Below, one piece after another: positions 34,961 through 48,280 of a stretch of DNA of 64,000 nt. Position numbers and translations under genes: made by a program. The DNA is taken from assembly GCA_023512835.1 (NCBI GenBank), contig CM042091.1, positions 23,019,506 through 23,083,505 of the forward strand, in the 5' to 3' direction. Source of the DNA: Taxillus chinensis (taxonomy: Eukaryota > Streptophyta > Magnoliopsida > Santalales > Loranthaceae). Every line of letters begins with the position of its first letter. The first letter of the stretch is position 1. Below the pieces are notes generated by a model. The model was not told where the DNA came from, ran no database searches, and saw only the letters and a program-made list of their open reading frames with translations.

Positions 34961-35191
34961 TTACTTTTCAATTCTTGTCAGCCCTAGATGCCTTTTAAAC
35001 TTCTGACTTTTTGGCCTCTCCAATTCCTGTTGGCCCTAGATGCGCCTTAAATTTTTATTGGCCTTAAAAGCCTCCTTTCCAACTATGACGTTCTACCTTG
35101 CTTTGACATCAAGTAAGTCAGCTAAGTGCTCCAACCCGTCCAAAATGATTCCATTCTTATCTTTGCTCATTGTTCGTATACAAACAATGTA

Positions 35192-35204
35192 CAAAGAGGG
35201 GCAG
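35192..35204 (+). other. Polypurine tract (Tat-like)
   Basis: CAAAGAGGGGCAG just before TGTTGGAGCCC, identifying the next LTR as a 3' LTR on the plus strand. Confidence 0.75.
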
Positions 35205-35205
35205 T

Positions 35206-38045
35206 TGTTGGAGCCCATTTTATCCGGGTTGGACATACACATTCATTTTTTGCTTTAAACTTCTTTTCTATTTGTTATTCACTTTGTATAGATAAATAAA
35301 GAGATGTGACCGTCGATTCAAAGTGTATATTTCAATGGCTTCTCTAAAGAGGTTTTCAAATGCCAAAAATCTAGTCCTAGGTGACAGATAATCAAATTTG
35401 AGGATCGATGCTTTTGATCGCGCTCAAATTTGAGGCCAAACGAAGAAGTTATAGTTAAAACTGTATTCAGACCACTAACGGCGGTCAAACGATAATTGAC
35501 CTTCAAAACTGCACTCCGGATTAGGTTACGAATCTCATTTTTCTATTCTACTCATCATTATGAGAATTTTAATATACATATTGTACATTTTCACGCCCGG
35601 AGCATTTAAAAAAATCAAAATATATATGTTTTTCAGTGATAAAGCAATTTCAAGACGCGCAGTACAGGCTTGGTGCGAAAATAAAATCATTTTAAAATAA
35701 AAACGATATGAGGACGTTCTTCACGACATCCCGAGTCTAAAAATAATTTTTTGAGATTTTTTGAAATCCGAGTCACATTATCGATCCCAAAAATCTAAAA
35801 ATATCAGTTAAAAATATTCAACTAAAAAATTAGAAACTTTAGCCGCCACCCTCTTCTCTTTCCCGCCTATCTCAGTCCACGTGTCAACTTCTCATCGGTT
35901 CACAAATAAACCAAAAACAAAACAAAACAAAACAAAACAACAAAATTAAAAAAAGCAAAACAAAAATAAAAGAAAATCAAGAATAATCAACTCTCATCTC
36001 TCTCATCCCTCTCTTGTCTCGTCTCTTTCACGCTTCACGCTGCTTCTTCTTCCCTAGATGCAGAGACGCAGGTGCAGACACTCTTGCAGTGGAATGGATT
36101 CTTTTTTCTTTTCTCTTCCCATCTTTCCCCTGCTTTTATGAAACCGACTTTCCCTTCTGTCGTTGCAGTCACGCCCGACAAGCTAGCTCACAGCCTCACA
36201 CCCATGCCTCATCTCTCCACGCCGCACCCAATCAAACCCTGTAACCTCGCCCATCTCCTCTCTATATAAACTTATCTTCTCCACCAAACTAGGGGGGGGG
36301 GGGGGGGTCTCCAATGATTCAAAAACAAAACCTTGATTATCACCCTTCAATCTCTATTATTTTCTCCTTTATGCCAAAAGACCCCCCGCTGGTCGGGAAT
36401 CGTACCTCCGGCCACCGTCGAAAGACTATAACCCATAATCAAACTCCATAGTCCTTCCTTGTTTCTCACAAAATATGGTCCCATTCCCACCATTGCATGG
36501 CCCGTTGCCGTTCAAGCAGTCCAAAGAGGCTAGAGGATGTTGCTTGTGTAGACCGTGGAAGCCTGCTGTTCAAGGAGAGTTCAAGAAGAGGCCTTCTATT
36601 CGTGCTAAGTGTTTGTTGTTGGTGGTCCCAATGGAGCAAAGGGGGTCGGCCATTGCTTAAGGAAGCTAGTGGAAGGCAACTTGTTCATGGGTTTGAAGGA
36701 GGAAGTTGTGTAGGAAGCCATTTTGGTTCGTGTGATTTTGATTTGTTTGTTATGTTTTTTTCTTCTTCCTTCATCCTTCTTCATTTTTGTCCTTTTACTA
36801 CTACTTATTGTTCGTTGTGGCCTTCGCTTGCTTATTCTTGTTTTTTTTTTGTGCATGATATTTGTTGATGATTGGATGGGCTCCCATTTGTTTCATTATT
36901 TTCTTGTGCTTACTACCTCTTGGTTTCTGGTTGTTTTCTTTGTGGCATTTGGTTTCCTTCCATCCTATCTAGGAATTCCCCTCACCACTTTCTATGGATA
37001 AATGTTGTTCCGGATCTAAACCTGTCTATATGAGCGTCATGGACGCAATATGTCCGTTCTGTTTCTTATTTTGTCAAAGGTCTATTTTGTTTATGTGCTA
37101 ATAATGAGTTATACCTGCTCTGTTTAAACCAAAAGACAAAAAAAAAAATGAAAAAAAATATAAGGGGAAAATAGGGAAGCGTATTTATGTTTGCTACGCA
37201 ATGTTTTTTTACCTAGCTTTTATTTTTATTTATTGTTTCGTTTTGCAAAGTTTTTTGTTTGTTTATTTGGCTTATTGATCTATTTTTTTTCTACTGGAGT
37301 CCCCATGTTTTACCAATGTTTTGTATCTTTTTATTTATTTATTGGCTTGTTGTCTCCGTGCCTGGTTTGATTATGTATATTTTGTCCATTCCCTGGCTTG
37401 ATAAACATTTGCTTTATTTGCTTTGTTTTATAATTCATATTACTAGTCTCTGTATTTCTCTCAACCCCCAAAACCACTGACAAACTAGAGAAATATCATT
37501 GTAAATCATTGTAATAACACTGCTTGTACACATAAATAATACCCCTTTGCCCTGTTTGATTTTGTCTATTTTGGGTCCATGATTCCCTGCTCATTTTTAT
37601 GTTATCTTCTATATGCTCTTGAAGAAACTTTTGATGGTTGTATAGGCCTTGTTTTCATTTTCTGTTTTTTTTGTTTGATTCGTTCTCTGTGTAGGTTTTT
37701 TTATATTATGTTTTATTATTTATTTTTTGTTCTCCTTTTATTTTTTATTTTCTTTTTATAAATGCACTGGGATCTTCTAAAATCCTCTCTTTTGTACTAT
37801 GTAAATATTTTGAAAATAGTGAAAATGAGTGAAAAAAAAAGAAAAAAGTGAAGAAAAGAAAAAAAAAGAAGGAAAAAAGAGAAAAAAAAGAAAAGAAAAA
37901 AGAGAGAGAGAAGTCTTTTTATTTTTACGGATGTCACCCTCACACAAATACTTTTACTTGTATTTTGTTTTTGAAAATTGCTTAAGAAAATGTTTTTTTT
38001 TTCTAAAAATATTTTTTCTAAAGTAAAAATAATTTTCCTTTAAAA
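35206..38045 (+). repeat. Tat-like 3' LTR, right end truncated
   Basis: Starts TGTTGGAGCCCATTTTATCC. TATA box TATATAAA at 36263-36270, then a run of 16 G at 36292-36307. The A-rich stretch near 37800-37960 matches the R/U5 part of the LTRs at 45230-45480. The canonical GATGACA end is missing; the sequence changes near 38045. The ORFs inside are low-complexity. Confidence 0.75.
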
Positions 38046-39875
38046 AAAAAATTCTTCAAACAATCTTGATATTCCCAAGATCCAAGCAAGATCGTCTGGG
38101 TATACGAGTTTGTATACAGAGAGGGGGGTGAATCTGTATACTTAAAATTATTTTCTTTTAGTTTTAAGAGTAGTGTTGGGTACTATATGATTTGATAAAG
38201 CTGCCAATAATTTTTAAAAGTCTGGAGACTCGATGATCCGAAGGTATGAGGGTCAAAGAGTCGAAGCTTGTAGACGAAAAACTGTCACAAGGCATATTGG
38301 CAAAAGGCTCGTAGACTCGTAGAGTTGAAGAGCTCGAAGCAAGAAGGTGACAAAAAACCACGCGACTCCTAGATCCACAGGGTTGAAGGTCGTAGAGTCG
38401 AAGTTCGAAAAAGAGCAAGTCACTACAAATAAATGATGACCTCAGAGACTCAAAGAGTCAAAGAACTTTCAAGAAAAGTGACTAAATATCAAGCGACTCG
38501 AAGACCGAAGCCCGTATTTTTAAAGAGTAACCAAATGCCCTTAGGATAATTAGCAGAACTTAAATTGCCACTAAGACTCAAAAAGCCGAAGAGTTAAAGT
38601 CATACAAACACTATTATAAAACAAAAAATGGAGACTCGCAGACTCGGAGGTCGAAGGTCAAAGAGTCTAAGCAATATGAACTGGCAAACCGAAAGTATAA
38701 TTGTAACTCGAAGACTTGTAGGGTTGTAGACTCAAAGAGTCAGAGAAAGAGACAGTCAATCCAAAGAAATTGTCAAACAATAAAGACTTGAAGATCTTAG
38801 AGGCTGTGGCTAAAAGTTATAGCTAAAGAGTCGAAGCCGTAGAGTCAAAGACTAGGAGAATATAGAGACTTAGTTGGCAAGTAACTATGAAAGACTAAGC
38901 AAAAAAACTCGTAGAGTCGAAAACTCGCAAGGTCAAAGACTTTGTGTTCACTCTGACCCATCCATAGTCGAAGAGCAACTTAGTAAATTAAAGCAAACTG
39001 AGGGACTCGAAGGTTCGTAGACTCGCAGCTATAGTCGAAGACTCGCAGCTATAACAACGGGTAGATTAAGTACACCTCATAGAAGTAACTCTAGGAGTCA
39101 TTGGAAGTGTCTAAGACTCGAAGAGTCGTAGCCTCATAGTTTATGGAGTGAACCACAAACCTGATCTAACCTAAGCTTTGCCTAAGAAGACTCGAAGAAT
39201 TGTAAGTCGTAGACTCATAGAAATCATTGCTGTCGAAGTCTAAAGCACAACTGCACATCTCTTACAAATTCGATCCAAATCTTCGAGTCACCAAACCTCC
39301 GAGGCACCCACCTTCGAGGCAAACTTATAACCCTAAGTATATTACTTAACGATATCTTCAGCTAGGGTTTGTACAGTAAGCTTATGCCGTTCAGAGAAGT
39401 TGAACGCATTTAATGTCACATTAATGACTGCCCACCACCATCAATGAATGAACAACAAAGATCGAATGCATCAGTATGTGCATGCAAATACGCAGTATGG
39501 GCAACATATCTCCCATTCTTTGTACTTCCGCATTTTCAGTGGCGGGAAGCCAGACTGCCGGGATGGACAACAAGGCGCACGAGCACTATAACCTTAAAAT
39601 ATCTCTCTCACACATTTAATGACAAAAATGTGAGTCAACCTCTCTCTCAAAAAGCGTGGAATGCACAGAACACAATATATAGGATTATGACATGCGTTAA
39701 AGAAATAACTTTTAAGAATCAACTTGAAAGTTCCAACATTAGAGAGAGAGACTCTGAGAGACTTCTTCTAAGTGCTGTGCGCCGTGTTGAACTAAGAACA
39801 AAAACAATCTGCTTGTGTATTAATCATCTCTTGTTCATCAAAGATCTAGTACAACCTTCGTGTCTAATCTCTGTG
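38046..39875 (+). repeat. Unclassified LTR-like block with GACTCGAAGAGTCG array
   Basis: Holds many GACTCGTAGAGTCGAAG-type repeats (about 38200-39240), a TATATA box at 39676-39681, and a tail resembling an LTR R/U5. A GAGAGGGGGGTGAAT phrase near 38121 recalls Copia LTR ends but in the other orientation. No TSD or PBS could be found, so superfamily and limits are open. The 145-aa ORF at 39444-39881 has no recognised domain. Confidence 0.45.
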
Positions 39876-40189
39876 TTGTAGTTGTTGGACCCCATTTTGT
39901 CCGGGTTGGACATACTAACCCCATTTGATATATCTTTCTGCCCATGCCATATACCTGGTTGAATAGGTCCACAATGATCCCATGCTTCCAAGAAATGGTT
40001 TCTGCTACAAGTCCTTGAAGTGCCCCAAGACCAACACCAGGTGATAAGGGATGAAAATTGGAGACTAACGCACTTGACCGAACTCAAATCGGACTTAAAA
40101 CAAAGAAGTTATGGCCAAAACATTCAAAAAAAAACTTCAGGGTTGACCGTTAACCGTTGACCTGCCGACACTTTGACGTTGACCCGTTG

Positions 40190-40530
40190 ACCTTCGAAGC
40201 TCGAAGCCTCGAAGCCTCGCCGAAGCTCGAAGCCTCGAAGCCTCGAAACGCCGAAGCTCGAAGCCCCGAAACCTCGAAGTATCGAAGCCTCGAAGCCTCG
40301 AAGCATCGAAGTCTCAAAGCCTCGAAGCCTCGAAGCCCCGCTACTCCGACACTCCGACTCACCCCTTCGGACTTTCGAACCTTGTGAAGATGCGACGCCT
40401 CGAGACTTACGACGCCAGGACTTACGACGCCAGGGCTTGCGACACTCCGACCTTCGACCCTTGACCCTCGAAGCCCCGCTGCCGACACTCCGACCTTCGA
40501 CCCTTCGACCCACCGAAATTTCGTCCCATC
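40190..40530 (+). repeat. CGAAGCCT minisatellite, unit 1
   Basis: Runs of CGAAGCCTCGAAGC with ACTCCGACCTTCGACCC toward the end. Unit 2 counterpart at 48590-48945 differs in repeat number. Confidence 0.85.
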
Positions 40531-40547
40531 GAAGCTTTGACCCTGCC

Positions 40548-41699
40548 TGTAACGCCCCCAAATTTGAAACCTCCAAACTGGGTGCGTTAGCGGAAAATAA
40601 ATATACAAATTTTATATATTTTTCAAACTATTACTTATTTAATCAAAAAAAAAAACATTCATTATTACAAATTTCAATCCAAGATCTTTAAGGTTTAGGG
40701 GTTTAGAGACTAGGTGTCCATAACCCATTATTACATAACAAAGCACACGAGCAAACAACTTAATAAATCTTTAAAGTTTCACACAACTTTATTTCCAAGC
40801 ACTTCTCGACTCCTTATCCTAGTTTCTCCATCCCTTAATTTCCTGGGGTTGGAAAAGAAATCATAAAAAGGGTGAGCTCAAATAGCCCAGTAAGGGTAAA
40901 CATAAGTGGGTAAGGAAAATCAAGAAGATATCGAACATAGGAAATACCATATAATATTTGCATATCATACATGATCAACATTTCACAAGGAAATCATAAC
41001 ATGGAAGATTATGTTTAGACATCGTATCATAACATCATGATCTAGGTTAACTACCCAGATACCGTATCATAACATAACACATTATCAGCTGGATTGACAC
41101 TCTCCAGTGATGTTCTTTACCAAATGCATTGGAGGTCTTTCTGGAACCACCCATCATAAACTTACTTTGTCCAAACATAAGAGGTTATAACAACTTTAAC
41201 ATACATAACATGAGGCATCACATAGAATTTCAATAAAACATTCAAAGTTAACAAGGATAACCACGAATATCAAAATGGTTATCTACCCCAATCAATAGCA
41301 TAGATTACCAAGAGAGAGATTAAAAGGAGACTAATCTAATCTTCTCAACAATAAAATGGAATTAGAAAAATAAGAAACATAAAACTCTTACAATAATAAT
41401 TCCAAATAAAACAAGATAAAGAGGAAGAGAAAAGTCCCTTACAATAATAATGAAATATAGATTATAATGAAAAAGAAAAGGGGGATGAGAAAAACCCTTA
41501 CGAAATATAGACTATAATGAAAAAGAAAAAGAGGGATGAGAAAAGCCCTTACGAAATATAGACTATAATGAAAAAGAAAAAGAGGGATGAGAAAAGCCCT
41601 TACAATCGTTTGTCGTTCTCCGCGTTCTAAACCTTAAAAATATCAAAACACTAAATTAGTATTAATGCTTGAAAAGTTCAATATCACACATATCTCCTA

Positions 41700-41734
<35 letters not shown>

Positions 41735-44009
41735 TACTTTAACTTATATCTTTTAATAGGCATACCGTGCTTGTGGGGTTGAATATTAATTTGGGTTCCC
41801 ACTTCTATTGCTGTTCCATATCCTATTTCGATCCCATGCATCATAAGCCTTGAGTTGTGCACTAACTAGGTTATATGCCTTGAGAGTTTTTGAATAAGAT
41901 TTACTTCTTGTATTGGGTGAACGGAAAAGACGTTCGATAAGCTTATTTTTCCTACGTGTCTTCCACCTTAACCATGAGGGGATATTAGACACGGGTCTAA
42001 AGGGACGATCAGGAGGAGATAAGGATGGGGATAGCTGTGAGGTTGAAGCATTAACAATTGGGGTTGCAGAAGAAGAAGGGCGATTGTCGGGGGAATTCAT
42101 TTTTGGAAGTCGTTCCTTACGATCTTCCGCTATCTAGAACCTTAAAAATAAAAAAAAACATAAGTTAATATTCTCATCTTTTCACTTGAATTATAGAATG
42201 ACAACGCTATGATAAAATACTATAATTTAAAATAATTACACAGGTATGTATATGAAGTGGCAAGGCCAACCATGTATATATATACGAGGTGGTACAACTA
42301 ATCATATAAATAACATATGTAAGGTGGTAAAACCAACCATGAATATAGTATATATGAGGTGGTAAAACCAACCATATAGATCTACATAATAAATAAGAAG
42401 CGACTTCAAAATTTCAAAATCTTAAGTATTACCTTTCGTAGAACTTCGACGCTTGGTAAGTACCAAAAGCAAAAGAGGATTCGAGTAGAGTATTTGGGGT
42501 GTTAAGAGGGCTTAAGGGAGTGTTTTTTAGAGGGAATTTCGTGGTGTGGCTTGAGGGATTTGTGCTTAAGAGGAGAGGCAAGACACTCCTTATATAGGCA
42601 AGGATGGTAGGTGTAATAGTGTGGAAAATAGTGTACAAATTTGACTTTGGCATTAAATTAAATTATTTAAAATATATATAATACTTTATTTTCTTCATAT
42701 TATCTCTTATTAAAAACGTGGTTATCTCTTCCTACCATTAAAAAATGTTTTAAGACTTTTAAACCTAGAAGGTTCCTTTGGCATCAAAAGTCCACATTGG
42801 TGTACTCTCTACTAATTCAATTATAACGTTTTTAATTTTGTAGTTTTTGACAAATGGCCAATTGTATTGCATTACTAACTCAAATATCTACAAATGGGTA
42901 TCAATTTTATAATTTTTAAATATGTATAACAAAAGTTATTGAATTTTAAAGTCATACTAAAATGTTTACCCGTTCATACTGAACCTATGTGTAGTATTTT
43001 AAATTCTGGAATTGATTGGCTTCATATTAAATTCTGAAATTTCTACACGTTTTAGATAAGTAATAAATGAACAAATGGGCTTTGGTTTCATGTAAATTGG
43101 ATATGTATAATTCAAGTTATGGATTTTTGAATGGGACCTCCAAAATCTGCCTCATTCAAATTTTTGGGCCTTACCTATGTTTTATACTTTTGGTAAAGTT
43201 AAGGCTTGTAATACTTACTTACCTATAGTAATTTGGCTTAAGAAACTAAATGACATAATATATAGCATCTAAACTTTTTATGACATATAAGAAATTATTT
43301 TTATTTTTTTTATAACGTATTTAATATTTACGTGGATAAAATAATATAATTGCATAATCAATAAACAATAAAGTAAGATAACATTATAGCATAAAATATT
43401 ATAATCCTAAACATAAACATTAATATTATATTCTATGGCCTTCGTAAAATTTCTTGAATTATATTAGCGTATGTGCGTAGGACGTGTTGTGCTTCGGCGA
43501 TAAGGAGCCGCACAACCCTTCAACCTAACATTGTCGTGGTTGTCGCACGAATAACCTCAAACTTCTCCCTGTGTCTCGTCGAATTATATTGCAGCCATTG
43601 GACACGAGCATTTAGCTCATCTATAGCAAAGCATAGCTTTGTAACTTCAAGTCGTATTGCTCGCCGATCTTCATCGCGTACACTATTCTCGGCAAGCGTA
43701 CTTGAGAACTTGATGCCATAACTCTTATTATTCTTCTTCTTACTTCTATACTCTCTTATAAATAAAATCTCATGCTCATACTTATTTATGGAAGTCCAAA
43801 TGGATACTATTCATAACGGACGGATACTATTCATAACGGCTACTTACTAGTTACACGTTATTTGAATGACTATATTGGGTGCTTATTTTTATCGTGATAA
43901 TATCTAAAATATCCTTTCTAACTATTGTTAACAATAACATTATTATTATTTTATTATTATTACTCTTTAAGTAAGAACTTAAATAGCTAAAAATTTTGCG
44001 GGTCTTACA
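40548..44009 (-). repeat. Chromovirus solo LTR nested in Tat LTR, unit 1 (3.46 kb)
   Basis: TG...CA ended (plus strand TGTAACGCCCCC...GGGTCTTACA) and flanked by CTGCC on both sides (40543-40547, 44010-44014). In sense it begins TGTAAGACCCGCAAAATTT, a style I associate with Tekay/Del LTRs, which are known to reach this length. TATA on the minus strand at 42589-42596. No internal region, hence a solo LTR. It holds a ~54-bp triplicate (about 41450-41610) and a TA run near 41706-41732. Confidence 0.85.
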
Positions 44010-46273
44010 CTGCCGACACTTCGACCTTCGACCCTTCGACCCTGTACACTCGAAGCCTATAAACCTTTGACCTGCCGACACTCCGACCTTCGGACCTTGA
44101 CCTGCGACGCCCGTACGCCTTCCACCCGTTGACCGTTGACCTTCGACCTGCCGACACTTCGACCCATTGATCGTTGACCTTCGACCTACCGAAATTTCGT
44201 CCCACTGAAGCTTCGACCCTGCCGACATTTTGACCCTTTGCCTTTGGACCGTCGCTGATGGCTTTTCTCGTTGGCTTCTCTCGCTGGCTTTGTTTTTCTC
44301 TCGCTGGTTGTTCACGAGACCTGTTTTATGCGCTGGCCAGCTGACAAAGAATTATTTCTAAATACCTGTCGGTCACATGTGCTAAACGAAAACATTAAAA
44401 AAGGAGAATCATGAGCTGCAAGTCGCCAGACCACCCGACAGATCGCACAAAACCTGGACAAAAATAAGGAAATCAATAATACAACATTAAATGCTGCAAT
44501 TAATGACAGTCCAGTCAAAAAATTTCTGCAGCCCTTTAAGATGCAGCCATCCGTCCCTGCGCAGAGAGGAGAGATCGATCGAGACATCAAAAAAAACGCC
44601 CCAGCTTCCTCCCAAAAAAAAAACGCCCAGAAAAAAAAGAGAGAGCCATCATCGTGAAAAAAAACACACAGAGAGAGCCATCATCGTGGGAAAAGAAACC
44701 TGCAAACCAGAGAGAGCAAAAAACCGAGAGAGCAAAAAAAAAAAGAAAGACAAAAAAGGGAAAGAGATCACTCGTCCACCCAGAAAAAAGAAGAGAGAAA
44801 TCCAAAACCCAGAAAAAGAGAGAGGTAACGCAAAGAAAAAAAAAACGCCTCCCTGACTGCCATCCTCTCTCAGATTCATCCTAAAAAAAAACGCCCAGTC
44901 TTTCTGCTATTCTGCAATCAAACATCGCCCCTGTATCCCCTTTCCCTCCTATCTCGTTCCAGTTCCTTTTTTCAGAAAAAAAAAAAAACACAAAAACAAC
45001 TCCAACTTCAGCCCTCTCTTTCTCTCACGCCCACTTCAGCCCTCCTATCTCCAAATACCAGGAAAGCCTCTTCACAAGTCCCGCTGCCAGATCTGTTGGT
45101 TCTAATTCGAGCAAGTGACTATCAGCGCCGGCGGGAGCTCAAACAGAAGATTGGTGTTGTAAGCCCCAAAGTCGATTCAGCTCTTATTTCTTCATTACTT
45201 TTCAACTTATTTACATTGATATTTGATGTAATTCTTAATATTTCCTAGTATTTCTTTTTCTTTTTTCTTTTATTTGTTGCATCGTGTTTCCTTTGTATTT
45301 CCCTTTCCTTTGTATATGTGTATGTTGTAATATGTAAAGTATAACAAACAAAAAAACAACAAAGAAAGAAAAAGAGAGAGAGCAAAGGGAGAAGATGAAA
45401 AAAAAAAGAAAAAGAAAAAAAAAGAGAGATTTTATTTTTCTTTTGTGGATGCCATAATCACACACTCCACGTTTTTTTTATTTTCATGCATATGTTCCTG
45501 ACTTTGCTTTAAGATTTTGGGTTTGCGAAAAAAAAAAAAAAAAAAAGAGGAAAGAAAGAAAGGTTTCCAAAAAAACAAAACAAAAACAAACAAAAAACGT
45601 TTTCATGTTTTTAAAAAAAAAAGAGAGGAAGAAAACCAAAATTAGTACTTCAATTTCCAAAACCAAAAAAGGACAAAACAAATAAAATAAAATAAAACAA
45701 AACAAAACCAAAAAAAACAAAACAAGGCAAAAAACAAAACGTTTCTACAAAATACAAAAACAAAAAAATGTGTATGTTTTTTTAACCCAAACCAAAAAAA
45801 AAGGGAAAATAAAAACATTTTTTAGGACTTCAATTTCCAAGAGCAAAACCAAAAACCAACATCAACCTGTAGGATCTCATTCTTCACTTCAAACAAAAAC
45901 CCAAAACTTTTAGGATTCCCTTTAGGGATTTAGGGTAAATCAATTTTAACCATAACTTTAACAAATAACTTAGCCAAATAAAAATCATACTCTTTAGGAA
46001 ACTTAACCCAGTCATGGTAGTACAAACAAAAATAAAAACCTCCTCCTCCTAAATTAGATACCGAAAGGGCGTTGTAGGGGTGCTAATCCTTTCCTACACG
46101 TAACCAACTCCCGAACCCTTCTCTGATAACGCAGACCACACACTTTAAACTACTCAAAATAGAGGGTATCCAACTGTACCCCAAAAATAGTTGGTGGCGA
46201 CTCTAAATTTCTCACCATTGGTTTAGTTTGAGCTCACCCCAAACGGGCCCGGACGAAAACCAGTGATGACAGC

Positions 46274-46291
46274 TGGCGACTCTGCTGGGGA
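46274..46291 (+). other. Primer-binding site, Arg type, unit 1
   Basis: TGGCGACTCTGCTGGGGA two bases after the LTR end; same string as at 14467 (minus) and 54717. Confidence 0.8.
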
Positions 46292-46937
46292 CGTGAACAC
46301 TTTAGAGAGTTAGGTCTAGAACTAGGATTAGGAGGTTATATTTAATTGTATTGTTGTATATATTTAACTGTCATGCTAAGTTGTTTTTAGATATAATTGT
46401 GACTTATTTATTTTTTATACAGTTGTCGTTTAAACTGTGATTTATTTATATGCTTTAATTACCATGATAGTTGTGATTTACTGCTTTCCATACTTGTTGC
46501 ATTCATGCATAACCCTATACTTGGGTTTAGCACAATTTAGGTTAGCGAGGTTCAGTACGGTCTCCAGCGCGTTGATCATTATCCGCAATGGGGCCTCGGA
46601 CTCCTCACTCAAGCTTGAGGTTCTTTTAAGGCACGTCCTTTTAAGATCCCCCTTCGGTAAATCCCATGGTGTACGGAACCCTCTATTGAGGAAGTTTGGG
46701 AACCAACGAATAAGACAGGTGTAGCAATAGAAGCCTATCAGGGGCATTGACCCATATTTTGTTTGCTCATTCCATGCCATGCTAACCTTTATTTTGTAGG
46801 GTAGTCCTTAAGTCATCCCCTGCACATATTAGCTATTTTTTACTGTTGGTTTATTCTTTATCCTGTCTAACCACCTTGATATCTATTAACCTGTCATCCT
46901 AACCTGTCATCATGCATAACATGGCATTCATATAGGC
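46292..46937 (+). other. Tat leader, unit 1
   Basis: Non-coding leader between PBS and ORF1. The phrase AACCCTATACTTGGGTTTAG and a following GAGGTTC block align with the leaders of the other Tat elements. Short ORFs here are not credible. Confidence 0.6.
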
Positions 46938-48273
46938 ATGGCAACTTTCAGTCATCTCCTAAAAAGCCCTCGGGACAAGGAGGTCGTCACGGTGGTGGCC
47001 CAAGCATTTGGAGACATTCAACTTCGCCTTGGAGATTTTCGCCAGGAGAAGCCCACAAGGCAGAACATGTTATCATAGAAGATCATCTGGACTACACTAA
47101 GGAGGTATAGACAATATGGAGGCAGTGGTCAGACGAAAGGAAAAGCATATACATACAACAGTTTGGGGACTTGCTTCATGTGACCGAGCTACTGGCTGAT
47201 AAGGATATGCTTGGGACAGCCATATATTTCTGGGAGCCTCGACGGCGATGCTTTGACTTCAACGACATAGATCTTGTTCCCACGATAGAAGAATACAGAA
47301 GATTATTGGATATCCCCATGGAAAACAAAATGAACATCTATCTACCAGAGCCTAGAAGGTCATGTCGAAGGGCCTTTGCTGAGATTATGGGAAAGCCAGT
47401 ATTGGACTCACCGGCGGTCACAACCTACGGTGGGCGAGAATATCTTCCATGGGCAAGAATCAAAGAAATAATACATACAGCAACAGAAGCAGGGGCACAC
47501 AAACTTCTTACACTAGCTATATATGGGCTAGTCATTTTCCCGAGGATACCGGCCCACATCGATGGAGCAGTTGTAGATTTGGTCCAGCAGGTGCTCAAAG
47601 GATGTGACCCTACTCCTGCTATCTTGGCCGAAACCATTCGATCTCTTACTTATCTGAGGAGTAAAGGCTCGGGACAGTTCATGGGGTGCCTACCTCTCCT
47701 ATGTACCTGGTTGCAAGGTCATTTCCCCTGTAGTGTTCATCGTTTTCCTGCTGTTTATCAAGTACCAGCCACAACACTGCTAGATATTCTGCTCAGCAAG
47801 TGGAGCCTACCAAAAGACTTTGAAAGCTGGAAAAAGAAATTGGAGAACCTCACAGAAGCTGACATTACCTAGACTGCTCCTTGGATGCCGGTGGTCTCCA
47901 TGACATATAGGCCGGGGACTACAATTGGGTTCTACTTTTAGGTCCCCGGGGAGGAAGCGCATATGCACCACTGCAGGTGGGAAGACAAGTGGGGCGTCAT
48001 CAAATTATTCCTGTGCTCTTTGGCATGGAGGAGTGTGACTTCACTTACAGCAGAACTATGCTCACAGAAGAAGGTAAGAAGATGTATCAAGCATGGTCCA
48101 CACCACACAAGATCCAACCCAACAGTTCAAAGCCTGGTGTTTACCCAGCATACATATCTTGGAGGGCACAACACAAGCCATAGCTAACTTGGACATGAAG
48201 GCTATCCTCCAGGAGAATCAGACTTTAAGGCAGCGAGATCCAGAGGCTAGAAGCATCTCTAGAAGGAGCTCTT
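46938..48273 (+). pseudogene. DUF7745-like ORF1, unit 1, 3'-truncated
   Basis: Starts MATFSHLL at 46938. The frame is lost early (TTTCGCC where unit 2 has TTTCTGCC), then is open at 47171-47872 with YFWEPRRRCFDFND, VPTIEEYRRLL, LAIYGLVIFPRIPAHIDG, DPTPAILAETIRSL and GQFMGCLPLLCTWL. A TAG shared with unit 2 follows near 47870, at a likely Trp position. At 48273 the ORF is cut by the duplication junction. Confidence 0.8.
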
Positions 48274-48280
48274 TTGTAGT

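Larger units (their letters stand above)
39883..46271 (+). repeat. Tat-like 5' LTR, copy 1, with nested insertion (6.39 kb)
   Basis: Starts TGTTGGACCCCATTTTGTCC and ends CCAGTGATGACA before the PBS. Without the nested solo LTR and its TSD it would be about 2.9 kb. It contains a CGAAG array (40190-40530, resuming after the insertion at 44010-44230) and A-rich and T-rich low-complexity tracts (44580-45800), which give spurious Lys-rich or Phe-rich ORFs. Confidence 0.88.
39876..48273 (+). repeat. Tandem 8.4-kb duplication, unit 1
   Basis: Seven flanking bases (TTGTAGT), a Tat 5' LTR with nested solo LTR, PBS, leader and most of ORF1. It aligns along its whole length with 48274-56715. The unit ends inside ORF1 (GAGCTCTT at 48273) and unit 2 starts at once with TTGTAGT. 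Confidence 0.9.

Noticed and set aside
36723..37001. Hydrophobic ORFs as membrane proteins
   Set aside because: T-rich LTR sequence translates to Phe/Leu runs; there are overlapping ORFs in several frames and no conserved motif.
39444..39881. 145-aa ORF as a host gene
   Set aside because: No recognised domain, it overlaps an LTR-like R/U5 region and ends at the Tat LTR start.
40124..40608. 150-aa Gly/Arg/Ser-rich ORFs
   Set aside because: They are translations of the CGAAG minisatellite; repeat number and frame change between copies.
44491..44884. Lys-rich ORFs in the Tat LTR
   Set aside because: They come from A-rich low-complexity DNA and differ in frame between the two units.
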